NCBI GenBank assembly: GCA_029244935.1
Contig: JAQWQF010000028.1
Location: forward strand, 1 to 64,000
Direction: 5' to 3'
Origin: Methylophilaceae bacterium
Lineage (GTDB): Bacteria; Pseudomonadota; Gammaproteobacteria; Burkholderiales; Methylophilaceae
Length of the DNA: 64,000 nucleotides
Part shown: one piece after another, positions 58,610-64,000 of the stretch
How positions within the stretch are numbered: the first letter of the stretch is position 1
How the letters are laid out: every line of letters begins with the position of its first letter
Made by a program: the position numbers and the translations under genes
Notes under the pieces: model-generated
The model's input: the letters and a program-made list of their open reading frames with translations, nothing else
Databases searched by the model: none
What the model was told of the DNA's origin: nothing

Positions 58610-59839
58610 ATGAAAGCATCTAATTTTTACATTTCAACCCTTAAAGAGGCCCCTGCTGAGGCAGAGCTAATTAGTCATCAATTAATGATTAGAGCTGGTC
58701 TTGTTAAAAGACTAGGCTCAGGACTCTATAGCTGGATGCCGATGGGATTGAGGGTGCTTAAAAAGATAGAATTAATTATTCGTGAAGAGATGAATAAAGT
58801 AGGTGCTATTGAATTATTAATGCCAGCAATTCAACCATCTGAATTATGGAAAGAGACTGAGCGGTGGGATGTCTTTGGCCCACAGATGTTAAAAATTAAT
58901 GATAGGCATGATCGATCTTTTTGTTTTGGACCTACTCATGAAGAGGTAATCACTGATATTGTTCGAAATGAAATCAATAGCTATAAACAACTTCCAATTA
59001 ATTTTTACCAGATACAAACAAAATTTCGAGATGAGATTCGTCCAAGGTTTGGTGTAATGAGAGCTAGAGAGTTTTTGATGAAGGACTCATATTCTTTTCA
59101 TTCAGATATTTCATCTCTAAAAGATACCTATGAAAAAATGTACAAAACCTATACGACAATTTTTGAAAGAATTGGATTAAAATTTAGAGCAGTTCAGGCA
59201 GATAACGGAGCAATTGGAGGCGATGGGTCTCATGAATTTCATGTTCTAGCAGATTCGGGGGAGGATGAAATTGTTTATGATGAGGAAAGTGAATTTGCAG
59301 CAAATATTGAGGTTGCAAAGAACCACCCAGATAAAAGTAAATTTAAGACATGCCGAGGAATTGAGATTGGGCATATATTTCAGCTTGGGAAAAAATATTC
59401 TGAGGCAATGAAAGCAGAATTTCTTGATGAGCAAGGCCAATCTAAACCTATGCTGATGGGCTGTTATGGTATTGGAGTTTCAAGAATAGTTGCTGCAGCA
59501 ATTGAACAGAAAAATGATGAAAAGGGGATTATTTTTCCTTCATCAATTGCCCCTTTTAGAATTGTACTGACACCTATTGGTTATGATAAGAGTGACTCGG
59601 TTAATAAAGCAACAAATGATATTTACATTCATTTGATTGAGAGTGGATTCGATGTTTTGCTTGATGATCGAGGATTGCGACCAGGAGTAATGTTTAGTGA
59701 ATCAGAATTACTAGGAATTCCTCATAGAATAACTGTTAGTGAAAAGACGCTAGCAGAAGAGAAGCTAGAATATAAGCACAGATCTAGTGCTGAATCTGAG
59801 TATCTCTCTTTAAATTCAATTATTAATAAATTAAAATAA
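58610..59839 (+). CDS. proS: Prolyl-tRNA synthetase lacking the editing insertion domain
   Basis: The 409-residue class II enzyme charges tRNA-Pro. Motif 2 ([22 protein letters not shown], in part 139-160), the GPTHEE loop (107-112), motif 3 ([14 protein letters not shown], 287-300) and the C-terminal anticodon domain are intact. E. coli ProS has 572 residues; the roughly 160-180-residue INS domain that hydrolyses Ala-tRNA-Pro is missing. Only a linker of about 14 residues (236-249) joins FAANIEVA to [12 protein letters not shown]. The bacterial-type frame around the deletion is continuous, so this is a real gene form and not a frameshift. Confidence 0.95.
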   Translation: MKASNFYISTLKEAPAEAELISHQLMIRAGLVKRLGSGLYSWMPMGLRVLKKIELIIREEMNKVGAIELLMPAIQPSELWKETERWDVFGPQMLKINDRHDRSFCFGPTHEEVITDIVRNEINSYKQLPINFYQIQTKFRDEIRPRFGVMRAREFLMKDSYSFHSDISSLKDTYEKMYKTYTTIFERIGLKFRAVQADNGAIGGDGSHEFHVLADSGEDEIVYDEESEFAANIEVAKNHPDKSKFKTCRGIEIGHIFQLGKKYSEAMKAEFLDEQGQSKPMLMGCYGIGVSRIVAAAIEQKNDEKGIIFPSSIAPFRIVLTPIGYDKSDSVNKATNDIYIHLIESGFDVLLDDRGLRPGVMFSESELLGIPHRITVSEKTLAEEKLEYKHRSSAESEYLSLNSIINKLK

Positions 59840-59841
59840 TG

Positions 59842-60717
59842 CTAGCTTAAAACTTTGAAAGCGTAGTAGGTTCCATATTCACCTTCAGAATCAATATACA
59901 AGAAATAATAACCATTAAGAGTGTAACCTAATCCATTAAAGTGATTCTTTGATCTTATTTTTAAATTACCAGGCAATTTACTTTGTCCTTTATAATTTCC
60001 TTTCACGTCATAGATTAAGAATCGCTTATGATCAACATCCAATAAAATAAATTCTTCTTCTGCAATACCTGTAAAAGCTATAAAGCTGTCTGCAACATCA
60101 TGGTGCTCTACTTTTGGTGTTTTAAAATCTAATTTAATATCATTTAGTAACTGGTAATTTTCTGCACTAATAGCAAAAACAGAGTTTGTTCTTTCTTGTT
60201 TTGCATAATAAATATTATTTTTAGGGTCATACGAGGGCATTGTTGAAGCACTTCCAAATGCAGGAGAAGAATTTGCAATAGTATCTGATTTCCCTGTTAA
60301 TAATCCTTCCTCATCTAATGATAGAGAAAAAATTCCTGTCATAGGTGCAAATCCTGCTGCGCTAGATATATTATAAGTAATAGTTTCCAGCATTGATGAC
60401 CTTTCGTTGAAGTAGATAGAGCGGTTATCAAACCCTGCGCGCGTTGATTCTATATATTTACCGTTTTCATCAAAGGTATGTATTAATGATTTTGAAATAG
60501 GAGCCTCATAAGCGGACCCCATTGGTGCTAATCCACCATCTGCAACGTAATATTTTTTTTCAACAGGAATATATGCGACAGTTTGCGGCATTGAAGTTGG
60601 TGGTTTTACTAATTTAATTTTGAATGCAAGTTCTGCATCTTCAATAATCTTAGCATTTAAGGAGTAATTGAATAATAAGGCTGGTATGAGCCCGTAAATA
60701 ATTTTTCTTATTGTCAT
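59842..60717 (-). CDS. Unrecognised exported protein, possible beta-propeller
   Basis: The 291-residue precursor has a signal peptide (about residues 1-22, ending LNA) and no cysteine-containing lipobox. Repeated short strand-turn segments, such as FDENGKYIEST, PKNNIYYAKQERT and YDVKGNYKGQSK, suggest a beta-propeller of the NHL or six-bladed type. I do not recognise the family. It is encoded between convergent proS (two bases away) and queA upstream, on the same strand as queA with a 44-base gap. No catalytic residues can be assigned. Confidence 0.75.
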   Translation of the reverse strand: MTIRKIIYGLIPALLFNYSLNAKIIEDAELAFKIKLVKPPTSMPQTVAYIPVEKKYYVADGGLAPMGSAYEAPISKSLIHTFDENGKYIESTRAGFDNRSIYFNERSSMLETITYNISSAAGFAPMTGIFSLSLDEEGLLTGKSDTIANSSPAFGSASTMPSYDPKNNIYYAKQERTNSVFAISAENYQLLNDIKLDFKTPKVEHHDVADSFIAFTGIAEEEFILLDVDHKRFLIYDVKGNYKGQSKLPGNLKIRSKNHFNGLGYTLNGYYFLYIDSEGEYGTYYAFKVLS

Positions 60718-60761
60718 ATGATTAATTCTTTAATTAAATTGATTGTATTCGATGGACAATC

Positions 60762-61790
60762 TTATTCTATTTTTTGTTCAATAAACATGGCATCACCATA
60801 ACTAAAAAAACGATACCTGCTTAATATAGCATGTTGGTAGATTTCTTTTGTGAATTCATAGCCTGAAAATGCAGACACTAACATCAGAAGAGTGCTCTTT
60901 GGTAAATGAAAGTTAGTAAATAACGCGTCTACAACATTAAATTTGTAACCTGGCTTAATAAAAATTTTGGTTTCTTGTTTGCCTGTTTGTATAGTATTTA
61001 AATTAAATGCACTTTCTAGAGCTCTTAAAACAGTAGTCCCAATGGCAATAACTCGACCTCCCTTTTTTTTTGTCATTTCAATAAGATCTCTAGTGTTCTC
61101 ATCAATTGAGTAGAACTCTTTATGCATTATATGATTATCTATATTATCAACCTTTACTGGCTGAAAAGTACCAGACCCTACATGGAGGGTTATAAATGTA
61201 AAATTTATATTTTTAATTTTTAATTTATCCATATCCTCCATTGAAAAATGTAATCCTGCAGTTGGTGCAGCAACAGCACCTAATTCTTTAGCATATATTG
61301 TTTGATAACGATCCTCGTCACTAAGCTTATCTTCTCTATCAATATAGGGAGGGAGAGGAACGTGCCCAAGACTTTCTAAAACCTCGTAAAAAGACCCATT
61401 ATTTAATTTTATTTTGTATAGATTATCTTCACGACCATAAATATTGACATTATGCTTATCTGATAATTGAATAGTATTTTTTTCTGAAATCTTTTTTGAG
61501 GAACGAATCATAGCTAATGCATTTTTAGCATCAATAATTCGTTCTACTAGAATCTCAATTTTACCCCCCGTTTCTTTCTTACCAAATAATCTTGCCTTTA
61601 ACACTTTTGTATCATTAAACACAACAAGGTCTTCAGTATTGATTAGGTCAAATAAATTTACGAATTGAGCGTCATATATTTTCTTCAATAAAGGATTTGC
61701 AATTAATAACTTACTTTTCCCTCTTTTTTCTGTAGGAAACTGCGCAATTAACTCAGCGGGTAATTCATAATTAAAATCATCAATTCTCAT
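60762..61790 (-). CDS. queA: S-adenosylmethionine:tRNA ribosyltransferase-isomerase
   Basis: The 342-residue enzyme builds epoxyqueuosine at tRNA position 34. It begins MRIDDFNYELPAELIAQFP and contains VAAPTAGLHFS, FITLHVGSGTFQPV and FHLPKSTLLMLVSAF, the QueA signatures. The start codon overlaps the -35 region of the divergent tRNA-Leu promoter. The tgt gene, usually next to queA, is not in the window. Confidence 0.96.
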   Translation of the reverse strand: MRIDDFNYELPAELIAQFPTEKRGKSKLLIANPLLKKIYDAQFVNLFDLINTEDLVVFNDTKVLKARLFGKKETGGKIEILVERIIDAKNALAMIRSSKKISEKNTIQLSDKHNVNIYGREDNLYKIKLNNGSFYEVLESLGHVPLPPYIDREDKLSDEDRYQTIYAKELGAVAAPTAGLHFSMEDMDKLKIKNINFTFITLHVGSGTFQPVKVDNIDNHIMHKEFYSIDENTRDLIEMTKKKGGRVIAIGTTVLRALESAFNLNTIQTGKQETKIFIKPGYKFNVVDALFTNFHLPKSTLLMLVSAFSGYEFTKEIYQHAILSRYRFFSYGDAMFIEQKIE

Positions 61791-61812
61791 TCTGTCCTTT
61801 GATTGCTATAAT
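61784..61812 (+). promoter_or_regulatory. Promoter of tRNA-Leu(CAA)
   Basis: TTCTCA at 61784-61789 and a perfect TATAAT at 61807-61812 are separated by 17 bases. The -35 overlaps the first codon of queA on the other strand. The discriminator GTCGGCTC is GC-rich like that of the ribosomal promoters. A five-base inverted repeat, CGGCT/AGCCG (61815-61830), spans the leader and the first bases of the tRNA. Confidence 0.75.
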
Positions 61813-61826
61813 GTCGGCTCTTAAAA

Positions 61827-61913
61827 GCCGGGATGGCGGAACTGGTAGACGCACGGGATTCAAAATCCCGCGCTGGTAACAGCGTGCGAGTTCGATTCTC
61901 GCTCCCGGCACCA
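61827..61913 (+). tRNA. tRNA-Leu (anticodon CAA)
   Basis: An 87-base cloverleaf with encoded CCA. The acceptor pairs GCCGGGA with TCCCGGC; the anticodon stem CGGGA/TCCCG holds loop TTCAAAA with anticodon CAA at 61861-61863, reading UUG. A long variable arm (GCGCTGGTAACAGCGT region) is the class II feature of leucine tRNAs. The T loop is TTCGATT. Confidence 0.97.
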
Positions 61914-61938
61914 TTTATATTTAATAGCGCGATTATAT

Positions 61939-62403
61939 ATGATTGAACATAAACTCATAGACAAAGAGTTACATCAAATTATAGTTAGGCCAAATCCTTC
62001 AATGCCATGGCCTCAATTAAAAAAGATATACTCAATATTTGCTTGTTTCATTTTAATTATTGCAATCATCCTCAGCACTATTAATTTATATTTGGCAATT
62101 CCATTTTATGGCGTCGAAGTTATTTTTTTAGGATATGCTCTTTATATAAGCTCCCTAAGAAGTACTTATTATGAAGAAGTTAAAATCAGTCGATTTGATA
62201 TTGAAGTTTCATTTGTTAAACGTAAGGAAAAATTAAAATTCAAATATGTAAGGCAGTGGACAAATTTTCAATACACAAGTCAAACTAGAACGCAACCATC
62301 TACAATCTCTATTGGCTCAGAAAATAAAAAAATTTATATAGGTCAAAAGGTTAACGAAAGTGATAGAAAAAAATTAGCAAAATTATTTAAAACTATCTCT
62401 TAA
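61939..62403 (+). CDS. DUF2244 family membrane protein
   Basis: The 154-residue product has two adjacent membrane segments (about 33-53 and 55-73) followed by a soluble beta-rich C-terminal half, the usual DUF2244 arrangement. It lies just upstream of coxB, where this family is often found, so a link with the terminal oxidase is plausible but unproven. It follows the tRNA by 25 bases and may be read through from the tRNA promoter. Confidence 0.8.
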   Translation: MIEHKLIDKELHQIIVRPNPSMPWPQLKKIYSIFACFILIIAIILSTINLYLAIPFYGVEVIFLGYALYISSLRSTYYEEVKISRFDIEVSFVKRKEKLKFKYVRQWTNFQYTSQTRTQPSTISIGSENKKIYIGQKVNESDRKKLAKLFKTIS

Positions 62404-62416
62404 AACACTTGTCCAC

Positions 62417-62447
62417 TTGTTACAAAGTTGTTACATTAGCAATGTAA
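62417..62447. repeat. Direct and inverted repeats upstream of the coxB promoter
   Basis: TTGTTACA occurs at 62417-62424 and again at 62428-62435, 11 bases apart, about one helical turn. The second copy runs into a perfect 7-bp inverted repeat, TTACATT-AGC-AATGTAA (62431-62447), ending five bases before the predicted -35. The spacing and symmetry suggest a binding site for a dimeric regulator of the oxidase operon. Confidence 0.5.
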
Positions 62448-62452
62448 AGAAA

Positions 62453-62481
62453 TTGAATTTTTTTGATCCAGCTGTTAAAAT
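62453..62481 (+). promoter_or_regulatory. Sigma70-type promoter of the cox operon
   Basis: TTGAAT at 62453-62458 and TAAAAT at 62476-62481 are separated by 17 bases, about 36 bases before the coxB ATG. It is immediately downstream of the repeat cluster at 62417-62447. Confidence 0.65.
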
Positions 62482-62517
62482 CCTAAAAAAATTTTTTCAT
62501 AGCACAATACAAATTTA

Positions 62518-63744
62518 ATGAAAGGTAACTCAAAATTGAAATCAAGTTTCCACAAAATTATATTAGCACTGCTTCTTACTCCATTCTCTGCAATAGCAGA
62601 GTGGGGATTAAATATGACGCAGGGAGTTACACCAATCAGCCAAGAAATTTACAACATGCATATGGTTACATTATGGGTTGTAACTGTTATTGGTATAGTA
62701 GTTTTTTCAATAATGTTTTGGTCAATTTTTCATCATAGAAAATCAAAAGGCGCAAAAGCAGCAAAATTTTCTCACAGCACCACGGTTGAAATTATTTGGA
62801 CGATTATTCCACTGGCAATTATTATTGCCCTAGCAATTCCTGCTACAAAACTGTTAATAAAAATGGATGATACATCTGAGGCTAAAATAACTGTAAAGGC
62901 AACTGGAATTCAGTGGAAATGGAAGTATGACTATCTTGACGAAGACTTAACTATATACAGTTCACTTGACGAAAAGAGTGCTGAAGTCAGTCAGCGAAAT
63001 TCTGGGATAGATCCTATGCAGTCAGTAAACTACTTACGTGATGTTGATGAGCCTATTGTGTTACCAATAAATACTAAAATTCGAATTCTGACTACAGCTG
63101 CTGATGTAATTCATGCTTGGTGGGTCCCAGATCTTGGGTGGAAAAGAGATGCCATTCCTGGTTTTATTAATGACAACTGGGCGATAATTGAGAAAGCTGG
63201 AGTTTACCGAGGCCAATGTGCCGAGATTTGTGGGTCAGGACATGGTTATATGCCTATTGTAGTTAAAGCAGTAACGATGGATGAATATACTGCATGGGTA
63301 AGTGAGAAGAAAATAGAGCAAGAAGCGAAAAATAATACAAAGGACATGGTCTTGACAATGGAAGAGCATATGACAAAAGGTGAGAGTGTATATAAAGCTC
63401 AATGCATAGCCTGTCACCAGGCAAATGGAGAAGGTGTAAAGGGAGTTTTCCCTTCCATCGCTGGTAGCTCTGTGGCTATTGAGGCAGATAATAGACTTAG
63501 ACACATTCAACAGATAATTTATGGAAAAGGGTTGATGCCCGCTTTTGGCGAACAATTATCTGATGTTGATATTGCATCAGTTGTAACTTTTACAAGAAAC
63601 TCTTGGGGAAATAATACTGGAGATATTGTTCAAGCTAAAGAAGTGTCTGAGGCAAGAAGTAAACCAAATGTTATTACTGCTGGCGATAGTAAAAAAGAAA
63701 AAATTGCTAAAAGTAAAATCGACGAACTTGCACGGGCTAGATAA
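62518..63744 (+). CDS. coxB: Cytochrome c oxidase subunit II with fused cytochrome c domain
   Basis: The 408-residue precursor has a signal peptide (about 1-27), two membrane helices (about 50-72 and 92-115), and a periplasmic cupredoxin domain with CuA ligands His199, Cys234, Glu236, Cys238, His242 and Met245. A C-terminal class I cytochrome c follows (Cys296-Ile-Ala-Cys299-His300, Met340), making this a caa3-type subunit that can accept electrons directly. No clear Shine-Dalgarno precedes the ATG; the next gene, coxA, follows after 29 bases. Confidence 0.95.
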   Translation: MKGNSKLKSSFHKIILALLLTPFSAIAEWGLNMTQGVTPISQEIYNMHMVTLWVVTVIGIVVFSIMFWSIFHHRKSKGAKAAKFSHSTTVEIIWTIIPLAIIIALAIPATKLLIKMDDTSEAKITVKATGIQWKWKYDYLDEDLTIYSSLDEKSAEVSQRNSGIDPMQSVNYLRDVDEPIVLPINTKIRILTTAADVIHAWWVPDLGWKRDAIPGFINDNWAIIEKAGVYRGQCAEICGSGHGYMPIVVKAVTMDEYTAWVSEKKIEQEAKNNTKDMVLTMEEHMTKGESVYKAQCIACHQANGEGVKGVFPSIAGSSVAIEADNRLRHIQQIIYGKGLMPAFGEQLSDVDIASVVTFTRNSWGNNTGDIVQAKEVSEARSKPNVITAGDSKKEKIAKSKIDELARAR

Positions 63745-63773
63745 AATATTAATTTAATTTTGGGAATAAAATT

Positions 63774-64000
63774 ATGAGTACACTTGCACATGACGATCAT
63801 CACGATCATAAGCCAACAGGTTTAAAAAGATGGTTTTTCTCTACTAATCATAAAGATATTGGGACGCTTTATTTAATTTTTGCGTTGGTTATGTTCTTTG
63901 TAGGTGGCTCTATGGCGATGATTATCCGTGCTGAGTTATTTCAGCCTGGGCTTCAATTCGTTGACCCACAATTTTACAATTCAATGGTAACTGTTCACGC
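63774..64000 (+). CDS. coxA: Cytochrome c oxidase subunit I, 5' end (partial)
   Basis: The window ends 75 codons into the gene. The product begins MSTLAHDDHHDHKPTGLKRW, then STNHKDIGTLYLIFAL and the first membrane helix; this is the N-terminus of the heme-copper oxidase catalytic subunit. The His-rich start is typical of betaproteobacterial CoxA. The last visible residues, MVTVH, approach the first heme-ligand helix. GGGAAT precedes the start. Confidence 0.96.
   Translation, partial: MSTLAHDDHHDHKPTGLKRWFFSTNHKDIGTLYLIFALVMFFVGGSMAMIIRAELFQPGLQFVDPQFYNSMVTVH

Noticed and set aside
58610..59839. proS as a frameshifted or truncated pseudogene
   Set aside because: All catalytic motifs and the C-terminal anticodon domain are in one frame, and only the INS domain is missing, at a clean boundary.

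Overview
This 64 kb window looks like a piece of the chromosome of a small, AT-rich, free-living betaproteobacterium. The best guess is a streamlined planktonic methylotroph of the Methylophilaceae type (OM43 / Methylopumilus-like). This rests on low GC, very short or overlapping intergenic spaces, the order polA - DUF2782 - thrB - BPSS1780-like membrane gene - uvrD, a Coq7-type demethoxyubiquinone hydroxylase, and groESL behind a CIRCE element. No methanol-oxidation gene lies here, so the clade is an inference. I see no insertion sequence, prophage, CRISPR array, rRNA gene or toxin-antitoxin locus. No stretch of 300 bases lacks a gene; the largest gaps are about 165 bases. Layout. 1-18.1 kb, plus strand: the tail of rpsL, rpsG, fusA and tuf, then the complete S10, spc and alpha ribosomal clusters through secY, infA, rpmJ, rpoA and rplQ, ending at a strong intrinsic terminator. 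Three near-consensus sigma70 promoters (all TTG-starting -35, 17-base spacer, TATAAT) divide it, before rplC, rplN and rpsM. The rplN promoter feeds a long, structured leader. 18.2-25.9 kb: mgtE, a MscS channel, rpmB-rpmG, coaBC-dut, a DUF429 gene, and the pyruvate transporter pair cstA-ybdD. 25.9-31.9 kb: lgt, ilvD, a hexose-6-phosphate mutarotase, a thioredoxin-domain DUF255 protein and a small cytochrome c. 31.9-40.9 kb, minus strand: a purine/housekeeping run, dusB-fis-purH-purD-tsaC-hemF, preceded by polA and a CinA-like gene. 41-45.3 kb: DUF2782, thrB and a membrane protein converge on uvrD. 45.4-47.5 kb: groES-groEL with terminator, promoter and CIRCE operator. 47.6-55 kb: aldo/keto reductase, bioA, dacB, FKBP, OsmC, then DUF2322, coq7 and ctpA on the minus strand. 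54.7-60 kb: a SelW-like gene, dinG/yoaA, tsaB, rimI, a probable divergent holD, and a proS lacking the usual editing insertion. 59.8-64 kb: an unrecognised periplasmic protein, queA, tRNA-Leu(CAA), DUF2244, coxB with a fused cytochrome c domain, and the start of coxA. The gene content is ordinary core metabolism: translation, envelope biogenesis, protein folding, purine, heme, biotin, CoA, branched-chain amino acid and threonine synthesis, and aerobic respiration. I did not find a clearly new multi-gene system. The more unusual items are the editing-domain-less ProS, a cryptic HolD candidate beside rimI, the rplN leader RNA, the repeat-built Lys/Ala tails on S3 and L17, the tandem repeats upstream of coxB, and the orphan periplasmic protein.
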